The position numbers and the translations under genes are program-made. 55,585 nucleotides of DNA from Acidimicrobiia bacterium (GTDB lineage: Bacteria; Actinomycetota; Acidimicrobiia; Acidimicrobiales; CATQHL01): NCBI GenBank assembly GCA_009835395.1, contig VXXM01000025.1, forward strand, positions 1 to 55,585, written 5' to 3'. Positions 40,665-50,332 of the stretch are shown here, piece after piece; within the stretch, counting starts at the first letter, position 1, and every line of letters starts with the position of its first letter. The notes below the pieces were generated by a model that ran no database searches, was not told the DNA's origin, and saw only the letters and a program-made list of their open reading frames with translations.

Positions 40665-41480
40665 GTGAGGGTTACCGATCACTTCACGCTGACGCTGACG
40701 CAACACGACGACGCGTGGTGGTTTCGCGCTCAGATCATCGACGGGCATCGCGACGAAGTCGTGCAGTTGGTTGCCGCTGACATTGTCCGCCGACAGCTCG
40801 CGTCTAATCCTTCGGCCCTAGCGAGTTGGATAGCGCGACGCGCAGGTGGGTCCCCTCACGACGACCCGACGAAGGCCGAGCTCAAGGCGTACTTGCTCAG
40901 CGACTTCGCTGATGACAGCAACAGGCCGCGACTGCAAGGCGCTGTCGTCGAGCATCTCTGGGCATCGATGGCAGAGGATCTCTACGGTGGCTGGGGGATG
41001 CCCATCCATGTGGAGCCTCCTCACTTCTCGGTCATCGACCATGGAGGCGACGGCTTGTCGGTCTACGACTCTGACGATCCCGAGCTTCGGTTCCGCCTGT
41101 GGGAATCAAAGCGGCACGATTCGGCCACGAAGTCCGTCACGGAGGTCGTCACTGGCGCCTCCGGCCAGCTCAGGGAACACGCCGCCGAGTACCTGGCGCG
41201 GATGTCCAAGCCTCTTCAGCTGAACGACGACCCGCGGATCCAGCAGCTCGCGGGCAAGATCGTCAAGCTCTGGACGTCACGGGATGCGGCCGGTGGAGTT
41301 GGCGTGTCGGTGGGTACCACCGCCCGCCGGGCGTTGCCGAGTCGCCCATTTCGGGGACTTCGCCGGGAGTTCTCGCACTTTGAGACTCCGCAGCATCGCG
41401 AGGGCCTTGTCATCGAGATCCCCCGTCTCAAGGAGTTCGCAAGAGATGTCCGCGCAGAGATCTTGAAGGGAATCGAGTGA
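40665..41480 (+). CDS. Hachiman HamA-like (DUF1837-type) PD-(D/E)xK nuclease
   Basis: 271 residues, GTG start. Nuclease-type pattern: helix GAVVEHLWASMAE (92-104, Glu96), then DHGGDGLSV (125-133, Asp129) and FRLWESKRH (143-151, Glu147 and Lys149). This order of Glu, Asp and ExK with a following Ala-rich helix matches DUF1837/HamA proteins. The stop overlaps the next gene (TGATG), a large Ski2-like helicase, which is the HamA-HamB arrangement of Hachiman and AbpAB defence. In Hachiman the helicase holds the nuclease inactive until DNA damage or phage replication frees it. Family match is from memory of motifs, so other nuclease-helicase pairs remain possible. Confidence 0.62.
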   Translation: MRVTDHFTLTLTQHDDAWWFRAQIIDGHRDEVVQLVAADIVRRQLASNPSALASWIARRAGGSPHDDPTKAELKAYLLSDFADDSNRPRLQGAVVEHLWASMAEDLYGGWGMPIHVEPPHFSVIDHGGDGLSVYDSDDPELRFRLWESKRHDSATKSVTEVVTGASGQLREHAAEYLARMSKPLQLNDDPRIQQLAGKIVKLWTSRDAAGGVGVSVGTTARRALPSRPFRGLRREFSHFETPQHREGLVIEIPRLKEFARDVRAEILKGIE

Positions 41481-44400
41481 TGGATCAGGCGCTGAACTCC
41501 AATGTGCTCGCCAGCGCCCTTGATCGAACCGCCAACTTGCCGAGTCCCGAACAGCTGCGAACGATGCTGGCCAATGCGGAGGTGGCCGCATTCTTTCGAT
41601 CCGGCCATGAGGTCGGCGACCAACTCCTCGAGACGGCCTGGAATCTCCACCACGTCGGGACGGTCCGACCCCAGCTCGCCATCTACGAACCCACCCGGCA
41701 AGTCCAAGCGAACGCCGTCGCTGCACATATCTTTGACCTTGCACTTCAGACCGACGACCAAGATCCGAGCCGACAGCTTGTGCACACATTCGCCGGGCAG
41801 GTCAGCGCAATCCGCGGCGATAGAACACCCAATGCGACCGCCATGGGCCGCCGATTGCCTTCTCCCTCGGCCACTCTGGCAGCCGAACCGGGCCGCGCAT
41901 CGCTAGAGCTTGGATGCGCGCTGCTCACACTCGACAGGAGCGCCACGGTGACGTTGCTGCGATCACTGTCAGCTCAGGCGCAAGCGATTCAGCGTGCGTC
42001 GCCAGACATGGAACTGCTGAACACCGGGCTGGCCAGCGCTGTCGGCGTCATCGAAGGGGTTCGCCTCCTGCAGGAGTATCTCGCGTACGGAGGCTCCCGC
42101 TCGCTCGACGAAGCGCGGCAGGTCCTCATCCGGGCAGCAACCAACCCAGAATCTCCTCGAGATCTCGACTCTCGATGGGTCGCCGCCCACCTTGTTGACC
42201 TCTGCGACGACTTGGGGCGCTGTTCGATTTGGGCCATTCTCCCGGGCGACACGCCAACCGGTGTCGGAATGGCCATGACCCTCGGTGACCCTCCAGTCAT
42301 GACGCTCTGGCCGCCGCAGGTCGAGCTGCTCAAAGACGCTGCGAACAGCCCTCTCCGAATCGACGTGAGACGCGCGGTGCTCACGTTCCCCACAAATGCC
42401 GGCAAGACCCTGCTCGCCCAGCTGCTTGTCGTGCAACACCTATCGGTAGCTGACACCAGTGTGTGCTTTGTGGCGCCTAGCCACAGCCTCTGCCGCGAGA
42501 CACGCGAGGGAATGGACCGCCGACTGTGGACATTACGTCGTCGTATCGTCGAGGGTGGTCCGCTCGGTGACTCGCTTCGCACCTACGCCGATGTGGTCAT
42601 CATGACCCCTGAGAAACTCGCTTCCCGTCTTCGCGCCGACGAGCAGGCACTCCTCGACGAGTTCGGGCTGTTCGTATTCGACGAAGCGCATCTGGTCGGC
42701 GACGATACCCGAGGTTGGTCCTTCGAAACCACGGTCTCGAGACTCCACTCGCTGACTGCCGACACAGACCATCGGATACTCCTGCTGTCGGCGGCTCTCG
42801 GCGGAACGGCCAGCGTCCAGACATGGCTCGGAACAGAAGGCTCCGAGACGACCACCACAAACACCTGGCGCGGCCCTCGCCGCCTTCATGCCACCTACAC
42901 CTACTGGGAAGATGGGGCATCCACAGTTGAGCACCCGCCGACAGGTAGACAACGCGTCCCGCGCACGGTCACCGACCTCTATGGGATCGTCAACCTGTAC
43001 GTCGACGAAGGCAGGGCGATTGCGAGCCGCGAGGCGAAGATCGGCCACGTCACCGCCACACGCCGCGGCGGGCCAAGGCGCCCAAGCCGGTCCGAGCAGC
43101 TGCTCCCGATCGTGGGCCTCGCCGCCAAGTCAGGCTCCGTTCTTGTCGTGCACGCGACTAAGCGAGCCGCCGAGAGGCTGGCCGAAGAAATCGCGAGGGC
43201 TCGCCCAGAGACCGCGGCGACTCGGGCCATCGTTCAACTCGCCGAGCAGCGAATGGGTGCTTCCCACAATCTGGCTGCAGCTCTTCGTCGAGGCGTGGCG
43301 TATCACCACGCGGCGCTACCCGCGGACGTCCAGGCCGAGATCGAAGATGCTGTTCGACAGGGCGAGATTGACATCATCTGTGCCACAAGCACTCTGACCG
43401 AGGGAGTCAACCTCCCGGTCCGGACCGTCATCATCTCCGAACGGGGCTACTACGACAGCACCGAGTACCGCACCCTCATCGACTCGGCCGGACTCATGAA
43501 CGCCGCTGGCCGCGCCGGACGCGCCGGACGAGAGACTGAAGGGTGGGTAGTAGTCAATTTCGAACGCGGCGCGCCCCACCCACGTCAAGCACTCCGTGAA
43601 CTGGATCAACGCCCTGAGATTCACAGCACGCTGAGCGTCGAGTCTGCATTGGAGCAACTCGGCGAGTACGAGGCTCTAGTTCATGTGACCGCCGCCCTCG
43701 TCCTCCAGAACGTGCCAGCGACAGTTGATGGCTTCCTCGCCTACTGCTGGTACCTCGCCGAACTCGCTGACGTGCTCAGCCCCGACGACCGCCGCGACCG
43801 GGTCATCGCTGGGATCCGGAAGACCCTTGCCTGGCACCAGATGCCTCCCGCCGTCCAAGGCCGGTGGGAGGCCATCGCTTCACATGTCGTTGCTTCCTAC
43901 GAGGAAGCCCCACCGGTTCAACGCCGTCGGTGGGCCAGAAGCGGCGCTCCGCTCTCTGCCAACGTCAAACTCGAAGCCGTCGCCGCCGACGCGGCCGCAG
44001 CCATCGACGCCCTCGGCCCTGCCGCTCTCGATGACCCCGTTGAACTCATCGCAGCGATCCTCAAGGACGGCAGACTGGACTTACTGCTGAGCCTTGTTGA
44101 CCCAAGGGACTTCCGATTCAAGCGTCGCCGCTCCGGCCCGATCGAAGCCATAGGCGTCAACCTTCTGGCCCTCATACTGGACTGGGTGCGAGGTGCGCCA
44201 CTGAAAGATCTCGCCGACATACACCTCACGGCAGTCCAAGGCGGCGACGAGGACGCCTTCCGGTTCGAGCAGCTAAGCACTTTCCTGACCCGAATCTGCG
44301 AGCACCACCTGCCGTTTAGCCTCGGAACAGTCCTCGAGTGGATCAACGACGACCGCAGCGACGACGTGAACCCGAGGCTTCCCGCCCACCTCCACTACGG

Positions 44401-44908
44401 CGTCCCGGACGCCGAATCCTTAGAGCTTCTCATGAGCGGTGTCCGCTCACGGCGCATCGCCGCCGTAGTTGGGGCGCGAGCGGCCGTCCATGGCGTTCCG
44501 GCCGACGGGTTGCGACGGTGGCTTGCGAGAATGGGGCCGGTCCTCTGGCGAGCCGAATTCGACGCGGGACCAACAGAAGTCGCTGACCTACTCTACTTCG
44601 TACATGACCCGGCAGCCGCGATCGGCGCATCCCTGCTTGACGGCCACGTCCGCATTGTTGGGTTCGACGCCACTGGCATTACCTGGGAGGACGCGGAGCT
44701 ACCGGTGGTCATCGCTAACGGCGACGAGAGGCCCCGACCTCTCGTTCTGATCAACGACGGCGGTCAGATCGTCGGCCGGATCCGGGCATCCGAACACCGA
44801 CACCTTGCCGTCCTAGTCGACGCCGGCTTTGCGCTTCTGGCGACTCCGGCCACAAGAGACAACGACGGAACGGTGACCAGCATCCAGGTCAGAATTCAGT
44901 TCGACTAA
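41480..44908 (+). CDS. Ski2-like DEAH helicase, HamB candidate
   Basis: 1142 residues from the ATG at 41480 that overlaps the stop of the nuclease gene; a GTG one codon earlier is possible. N-terminal 280 residues are an alpha-helical region. Helicase motifs: LTFPTNAGKTLLAQLL (Walker A, about 302-317), VVIMTPEKLASRLR (373-386), FVFDEAHLVGDD (399-410, DEAH box), then ATSTLTEGVNLPVRTVIISE and NAAGRAGRAGRETEGWV (motif VI). The C-terminal 400 residues are a Ski2-like accessory region. Co-translated with the nuclease, so the two act as a complex. Followed by a 237-base gap before the next gene. Confidence 0.82.
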   Translation: MDQALNSNVLASALDRTANLPSPEQLRTMLANAEVAAFFRSGHEVGDQLLETAWNLHHVGTVRPQLAIYEPTRQVQANAVAAHIFDLALQTDDQDPSRQLVHTFAGQVSAIRGDRTPNATAMGRRLPSPSATLAAEPGRASLELGCALLTLDRSATVTLLRSLSAQAQAIQRASPDMELLNTGLASAVGVIEGVRLLQEYLAYGGSRSLDEARQVLIRAATNPESPRDLDSRWVAAHLVDLCDDLGRCSIWAILPGDTPTGVGMAMTLGDPPVMTLWPPQVELLKDAANSPLRIDVRRAVLTFPTNAGKTLLAQLLVVQHLSVADTSVCFVAPSHSLCRETREGMDRRLWTLRRRIVEGGPLGDSLRTYADVVIMTPEKLASRLRADEQALLDEFGLFVFDEAHLVGDDTRGWSFETTVSRLHSLTADTDHRILLLSAALGGTASVQTWLGTEGSETTTTNTWRGPRRLHATYTYWEDGASTVEHPPTGRQRVPRTVTDLYGIVNLYVDEGRAIASREAKIGHVTATRRGGPRRPSRSEQLLPIVGLAAKSGSVLVVHATKRAAERLAEEIARARPETAATRAIVQLAEQRMGASHNLAAALRRGVAYHHAALPADVQAEIEDAVRQGEIDIICATSTLTEGVNLPVRTVIISERGYYDSTEYRTLIDSAGLMNAAGRAGRAGRETEGWVVVNFERGAPHPRQALRELDQRPEIHSTLSVESALEQLGEYEALVHVTAALVLQNVPATVDGFLAYCWYLAELADVLSPDDRRDRVIAGIRKTLAWHQMPPAVQGRWEAIASHVVASYEEAPPVQRRRWARSGAPLSANVKLEAVAADAAAAIDALGPAALDDPVELIAAILKDGRLDLLLSLVDPRDFRFKRRRSGPIEAIGVNLLALILDWVRGAPLKDLADIHLTAVQGGDEDAFRFEQLSTFLTRICEHHLPFSLGTVLEWINDDRSDDVNPRLPAHLHYGVPDAESLELLMSGVRSRRIAAVVGARAAVHGVPADGLRRWLARMGPVLWRAEFDAGPTEVADLLYFVHDPAAAIGASLLDGHVRIVGFDATGITWEDAELPVVIANGDERPRPLVLINDGGQIVGRIRASEHRHLAVLVDAGFALLATPATRDNDGTVTSIQVRIQFD

Positions 44909-45145
44909 GACGCGATCAAGCCTGACGCCCAAGCAGCCAGATTCGAACTCCCACCGGACAGAGATCCGCCACGCCGCCACCGTTGCCTGAGATCAAGCAA
45001 ACTGACCGCGCGAAACACAGGACAGACCAATTTGTCGCTCGACTGGCCACATAATGGAGCCAAGGTGGCACCACGACGGGTAGAGTCCGAAGCCCTTCGC
45101 GCTCGGGTTTGTCCCATGTGGGGTGAAGAGCGAGCGTAGGTGGCA

Positions 45146-48100
45146 ATGGACACTCCCGAGAGTTCAGTGACTGCCGATGTTGCCGTCGGACTCGTGCAGG
45201 TCATCGTCGGGAAGCAACTTGGGTGGATCGTCCGCCCCCAGCTGCAGGCTGATAAGGGCATCGATGCGCATATCGAGGTGGTTCAAGATGGCAAGGCCAC
45301 CGGTCAACTGGTTGCTCTCCAGATCAAGGGCGGCGAGTCCTGGTTCCGCGAGCCGACAGCAGATGGGCTTGTCTTCCGCCCGAAGGCAAAGCATGTCGCG
45401 TATTGGCTAGCCCACTCTCTGCCCGTTGCCGTGGTCCTTGTAGACGTCGATGAGGAGATCGCATATTGGCAGCTCGTGACACGCGAGACGGTGACCTCAA
45501 CGGGGAAGGGATGGAAGATGATCATCCCGGCGGCCAACACCTTTTCTATGCCCGCAGCATCCGAGCTCCTGGCTGCTAGCGAGGGAGCTGCCAATACCTG
45601 GACGCTGCGTTCGGCTCAACTCGCTAGGCCTTGGTCAGAGGATCTTCCCGACGGAGCCGATCTGTCAGTCGATGAGTGGATCGACAAGATGTCAGGGAGT
45701 GTCTCGATCTTACTGACGGCGGTGGACGAGTCGGGAGCGGTCGTGGCGAGGAGCTGGGCAGATGTGGAGCACTCGACCACCCGAGGCCGCGACATCCTCG
45801 TGCTCGCGAGCGAAGCGATCGACGACGATCACGACGCAGCAGAGTACGAGGCCGCACCGTCTCATGACGCGCCGTCCTTGGATGGCACTTCTGTTGACCT
45901 TCCGACTGGGGCTGTGCCCGCGGGCTGTGAGTTGCGTTGTGCCTTGGTGGCGCCGCGGCTGGTGGCCCCGCATCCGCACTCCGGGCAGTCCGTCAACGCA
46001 GCGGAGGGTGTTGCACTGCTCGCACAGGGCCGGCTCCGAGGTCTCAAGAATCTCTCGGACCAGCACGAGGACGTGCCCGATCCTGAGGATCCTAACGCTG
46101 CCGGCGACTGGGGGTGGCGGTTCGTGGCGGCGATCTGGGATTGGGCGTTGACAGACTCGACCGCGTCGCTTGAGGCGGTGTTCGAATCAGCGCATGACAG
46201 GAGGTCAGCAGCCGCGAGCGGCGTTTTTGTGGCGTGCGCTCTGGCGCGGTTGCGGCGTCATAGTGATGCGGTTGCGGCTCTGACGCCTCTGGTAGAGGAC
46301 GAAGAGATGGACTCGGTGGACCGCGCGTGGGTACTGGTGCAGCGGGCGCGTGTCAGTGCCGAGATTGGGGACTTGGAGAGTTGCCGCGGCGACGCTCTTC
46401 GAGCACGCGATCTGCTTGTGGGCCACAGCGACGATGTCACCGCGAGCGCGATCGCCGCCGCGGTCGAGTGGCAGTTGTCCATGAGCGCTCCCATAGAGGA
46501 CCGCGATTATCTGTCGGTCGCCGCAGCGGCGGACACGTCGGTCTCTTTGTGGCGTTGGCAGCGCGTCGGCTGGGGTCTCGCCAGCGCGGCGGATGCCGGG
46601 TTCAGGCAGTGGGCGCAGGAACTCTCCATCACCATCGGAGGAAGCCGTGACCATGGTGGGGCGGAGTTGTTCGGCGCGGAGTTGTGTGCCGACTTGGCCG
46701 GAGAGCACGCTGCTTGGAAGACATTCGCGTCGCTTCGCGCACGACTCCGGATCCAGCATGCCGCGGGATCCAACAACGAGACGAACGAGTTGATCGAAGG
46801 ACTCGATGCGCTTGTCTGCAGCGGTGACGATAAGTCTCTGAAGCTCGCACTCGGACATCTGCTGTGGGACGGCCCCATCGATGTCGCCGCGTCGGTGGTG
46901 TCGCGCATCGGTGCAGGTGGGTGGACGCGCACGACTGTCCCAACCAGTTTCGCGGCACTTGAGATTGCCGGGGATCTTCTGGGTGAGGATGCCGCTGGAG
47001 AGATGCTCGCTTGGCTGTCCCATGTTGCTGGGGACGGCATCGGGGAGTTCCTTGACCGCTATCGGCCGACAGTCACCGTCGATTTCGCCGCCTATGGGGC
47101 CATGGCGGGCTTGGTGCCAGCCGCGGCACGTCCGGCACACAGCAGCATCGCGGCGTTCATTGCTGCTCAGCGCACCGATTTGCCCGACGTCATGGCTCGC
47201 CACCTGGCAAGTCAACTTGGCTGGCTGAACTTCTACAGCGTTGAAGACGCCGGCCGTGTAGCGCTGAGACAAACGGCCTTCAGAGAGCAGTCATACATCG
47301 GCACGCGGATCTTGGGATGGCTCGCAGCGAACGGCGACACTGAAGCTCTAGATCGTCTTAAGTCTCAGGCGACCGAAGGCGACTTGGACGCACTCGCCGA
47401 GATCGCCGACGTGGAACTCCTCTCCAACACCGAAGCCGCCGCTCTCATCCCTTTGCTCGATGAACGCGCGAGCGAGGCGCTGTCAGAGATGAGAGCGGGC
47501 CGGTACAACACGGGCAGCATCAACACACTCGACGCGCTGACACTTCTCAACCTGCGATTCCCCGACACAGCCCGGTGGTCCGTCGTGCATGAGGTGCTGA
47601 GCGAACCGCTGGCTCTCGCAGACCAAAAGAGCGCGATGTGCATGCGGCTCGCAGCGCTAGCCGACCTTGTGCCCGCATCCGAGCGAGACATGATCGTCGC
47701 CAACATCGACACAATCGCGATCGCCAAGGAAGGCTTCTGGCCCGGCACCAACATGGCCGGCGTCGACATCATCGTCGCGGCCGCTCTCGGCGCTATGGGC
47801 GCCGACGAAGCCGATGCCGCAGTGACCCGACTCGCGCTCGGATCCCATCAGCAGCGAACGAACGCGACCAAGCTGCTCGGACTCGGGCACTGCCCGGAAA
47901 TGCGGCCCGTGCTCACACATCTGATTCGTGACCCCAGCCCTCAGGTTCGCCTAGAAGCCGCTCGCAGCATCGGCAGCCTCGCGGCTCGAACGCCCGACGC
48001 ACTCGCAGCGGAACTTGCGCGCCACGTCGCGAGTACCGATGGCCTGTATCTGCCACGGGCTCTGCTCGGCGGTCTGTCCGCCGATTCTCCACTGCTCAAT

Positions 48101-48187
48101 GACACAAGCGAAGAACTCGTCGCCGACCTGCAAGAACACCCGTCAGCACGCATCCGATGGCAGGCGAGACTTCTTACTCAGAGCTAG
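45146..48187 (+). CDS. DUF4365 nuclease-like domain fused to long helical repeats
   Basis: 1013 residues from the ATG at 45146. The N-terminal DUF4365 domain reads GWIVRPQ, DKGIDAHIEVV (36-46, Asp40), ATGQLVALQIKGG (51-63, Gln59 and Lys61), and a later YWLAHSLPVAVVLVDV; this is a PD-(D/E)xK-type fold. About residues 160-260 are a beta-rich spacer. The rest is helical repeat, first TPR-like (ACALARLRRHSDAVAALTPL) and at the end HEAT-like (VRLEAARSIGSLA). A nuclease effector with a sensor scaffold is the natural reading. It stands alone, and the same effector family recurs in the Argonaute partner 6 kb downstream. Not a described system to my knowledge. Confidence 0.75.
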   Translation: MDTPESSVTADVAVGLVQVIVGKQLGWIVRPQLQADKGIDAHIEVVQDGKATGQLVALQIKGGESWFREPTADGLVFRPKAKHVAYWLAHSLPVAVVLVDVDEEIAYWQLVTRETVTSTGKGWKMIIPAANTFSMPAASELLAASEGAANTWTLRSAQLARPWSEDLPDGADLSVDEWIDKMSGSVSILLTAVDESGAVVARSWADVEHSTTRGRDILVLASEAIDDDHDAAEYEAAPSHDAPSLDGTSVDLPTGAVPAGCELRCALVAPRLVAPHPHSGQSVNAAEGVALLAQGRLRGLKNLSDQHEDVPDPEDPNAAGDWGWRFVAAIWDWALTDSTASLEAVFESAHDRRSAAASGVFVACALARLRRHSDAVAALTPLVEDEEMDSVDRAWVLVQRARVSAEIGDLESCRGDALRARDLLVGHSDDVTASAIAAAVEWQLSMSAPIEDRDYLSVAAAADTSVSLWRWQRVGWGLASAADAGFRQWAQELSITIGGSRDHGGAELFGAELCADLAGEHAAWKTFASLRARLRIQHAAGSNNETNELIEGLDALVCSGDDKSLKLALGHLLWDGPIDVAASVVSRIGAGGWTRTTVPTSFAALEIAGDLLGEDAAGEMLAWLSHVAGDGIGEFLDRYRPTVTVDFAAYGAMAGLVPAAARPAHSSIAAFIAAQRTDLPDVMARHLASQLGWLNFYSVEDAGRVALRQTAFREQSYIGTRILGWLAANGDTEALDRLKSQATEGDLDALAEIADVELLSNTEAAALIPLLDERASEALSEMRAGRYNTGSINTLDALTLLNLRFPDTARWSVVHEVLSEPLALADQKSAMCMRLAALADLVPASERDMIVANIDTIAIAKEGFWPGTNMAGVDIIVAAALGAMGADEADAAVTRLALGSHQQRTNATKLLGLGHCPEMRPVLTHLIRDPSPQVRLEAARSIGSLAARTPDALAAELARHVASTDGLYLPRALLGGLSADSPLLNDTSEELVADLQEHPSARIRWQARLLTQS

Positions 48188-48367
48188 AGACAGGACGACG
48201 TTCTGCCGACTGAATGAGACTCAGGACTTCCCATCTTCCAAGTACCGCCACGGGCTACCTGTCCCGCTCTGCTCGCCTCATGGCCTTGCGGAACGTAGCC
48301 ACAGATCGCTTCTATTGCTCGCGCAGCAATGCCGTCTGAGCTTGGGACAACGGCGGGACTCTGCCTG

Positions 48368-48982
48368 TCAGTCTTTGTCTCCGTCGCCACCGGCCCAGTA
48401 CGGGGGCGGATCGTCCCAGTGCGCCCGGATCGGCGGTGAGATACCGATGAAAAACACTTCGCCGTAGGCGGAAACGTGGTAGTGGTGCAGTTCCGACTCG
48501 GTGGCGAGAACTACGAAGAACGCGTCGCCCCCTGTGAACCCTCGATCCGGGCTATGGGCGGACATGTCGCCTGATCCGAGCACCCACGGCGTGGAACCCA
48601 CACGGTCGATCAGCTCAGCCATCGAGAGATACTCGGCAGCCCCAAGCGAGATCATCGGCCGTCGGCCCATCCTCTCGGCGACCTTGCGGTACGCCCACCT
48701 CACAAAACGGGCCGCTTCGATGACAGCAGCAGAAGCACCCCCGACCGTCGCTATCGGTTCCAAGACCTCAACAGCGATGCCCAAGTAGCCGGCTCCACGG
48801 CCCGCATCGACTCCGCGCAACTCCAACGAATGCCCCACTTCGCGCTCGATCTCACCGACAGCCCCCGCTGTTGGGGAATTCAGAGCGTTCCGGTAGTCGA
48901 AAGTCTCGCCTGATTCGGTGTCAGGCCACTCGGGGAGTCCACCAACGAGAATCAGCGCTGCGCGCGACATCCGATTCGCCAT
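48368..48982 (-). CDS. hypothetical protein
   Basis: 204 residues from the ATG at 48982. Starts MANRMSRAALILVGGLPEWP, then a region with EREVGHSLELRGVD and a mixed helix-strand body ending in GDAFFVVLATESELHHYHV and a proline-rich acidic tail. No membrane segment, no motif I can name. It lies between convergent plus-strand genes. The upstream frame to 49252 is GC-rich and not included. Confidence 0.6.
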   Translation of the reverse strand: MANRMSRAALILVGGLPEWPDTESGETFDYRNALNSPTAGAVGEIEREVGHSLELRGVDAGRGAGYLGIAVEVLEPIATVGGASAAVIEAARFVRWAYRKVAERMGRRPMISLGAAEYLSMAELIDRVGSTPWVLGSGDMSAHSPDRGFTGGDAFFVVLATESELHHYHVSAYGEVFFIGISPPIRAHWDDPPPYWAGGDGDKD

Positions 48983-49360
48983 GCCATCCCCCGCCTCGGT
49001 GACCTGAGTCCAGTTGTAGCATCCCGCCACGACGCGGCGAAGACCGCCAAGTGGGGTGCTGCGCCTGGCGTTGGTATCACCGTGACCGCGGCTGGAGTGA
49101 CGACGCGTCCCCGGTGAAGGCGGGGCAGTCCGCGACTGGATGCGGCCGAGCGATCTGCTGCCCCCACCGCCTGACCGAGACACACTTCGGCCGCAACCTC
49201 CGACGATCGACACCCGGACAGTCGTTCGACTCTTGCTGTTCGCCGCATTCACAATCCCCGTGGGAGTCGTCTCGGACGATCTAATCGGCTAAGGCACCCC
49301 GTCATCTCAGCAGGTGAGGGTTGCCGCGTCCCCACTTCATCAGGGCATCGTCTCGATACG
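48983..49360. other. 378-base gap without a supported gene
   Basis: GC-rich sequence between two divergent genes. Overlapping frames on both strands are arginine- and serine-rich and show no family signature. It probably holds the two divergent promoters. Confidence 0.5.
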
Positions 49361-50275
49361 GTGGCCGCGGTGACGGTCTCTGCGCTCCCTTGGTTCAGGC
49401 TCGACCGAGCGTGCGAGTTGACCCGCGACCTCGTAGCCAAGAACCCGCTGACACCGGACTATTCCAGTGACTACATGGCCGTGCAGGCATGGCCCTTCGT
49501 CATCGCTCTCTACAGCGGCATCGAGCAGGCATTGAAGCTGCTTCTCCTAGCCCAGCCCAACCCCGAACTCACCCTCGACAAGCTGCGGAGACCGCCGTAC
49601 GGACACGACTTGGAGAAGCTCTACGCGACGCTGCCCGCCCCTGACCGTGAACACGTCGAGTTGCACTTCCGGGAACACTGGAGCCTCTACGAGTACGACA
49701 CCGACGGGCGGGCCATCAATACCGCAGAAGAGTTCATTGCTCACATCAGCCGTGGCGGCAAGCAGGACGGGTCGGTCTCGTGGCGCTACGTCCTAGTCGA
49801 TGAGACGGTGAAAATCCCAACGACGAGCTTGTGGACAATGTGCGAGACATGGAGGGCGGTCTGCTGTCGCGTCAAGACGAAGACATCGGACGGGAACGGC
49901 GACTGCTCCAGGCTCAGCAGAATGCTCGCCTCCAAGTACCGGTGGCTGATCCTGGACACCATTCCGATGCCATACGACGAGTTCATCGACGAAGTTAACG
50001 AGTGGATAGCTCACAGAGACGGCGTCCAACTCGCCGCGTGGATTGACCTGTTCGTCAAGGCGAGCCACAACGCCCTCGGCGAGGTGCAAGCGACCGAGCG
50101 GCTACGGAGCGAACTCGCAGGAATAGCTCACAAGGCTCTGAATCAGATGGCGAGCGCGCCGGCGGACCCAGACGCGGCTCAGCTGCTCCACCGCATCCAA
50201 TCCGACCCGAACCTGACCTGGGACGAAAACACCGCCACGTTCCGCTCAGCCCCCAAACCAGAAACCACTACGTGA
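49361..50275 (+). CDS. HEPN-like protein next to the Argonaute locus
   Basis: 304 residues, GTG start (a second GTG three codons on is possible). The N-terminal half has AWPFVIALYSGIEQALKLLL (43-62) and GHDLEKLYATL (about 81-91), the helix-turn pattern of HEPN-type proteins such as AbiV and related nucleotidyltransferase partners. I see no clear Rx4-6H motif, so it may be a non-catalytic HEPN. The C-terminal half is helical. It converges on the Argonaute gene, 57 bases away. A role in defence is suggested by location only. Confidence 0.6.
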   Translation: MAAVTVSALPWFRLDRACELTRDLVAKNPLTPDYSSDYMAVQAWPFVIALYSGIEQALKLLLLAQPNPELTLDKLRRPPYGHDLEKLYATLPAPDREHVELHFREHWSLYEYDTDGRAINTAEEFIAHISRGGKQDGSVSWRYVLVDETVKIPTTSLWTMCETWRAVCCRVKTKTSDGNGDCSRLSRMLASKYRWLILDTIPMPYDEFIDEVNEWIAHRDGVQLAAWIDLFVKASHNALGEVQATERLRSELAGIAHKALNQMASAPADPDAAQLLHRIQSDPNLTWDENTATFRSAPKPETTT

Positions 50276-50332
50276 GCCTCTGCGCCACCCTGACTTTCTC
50301 AGAGGTGTTGGGCAGATTCTTGAGCGCAGACG

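Noticed and set aside
44905-45261. 118-codon minus-strand ORF in the gap before the DUF4365 gene
   Set aside because: Overlaps the start of the well-supported DUF4365 gene and has Ser/Arg-rich composition without motifs.
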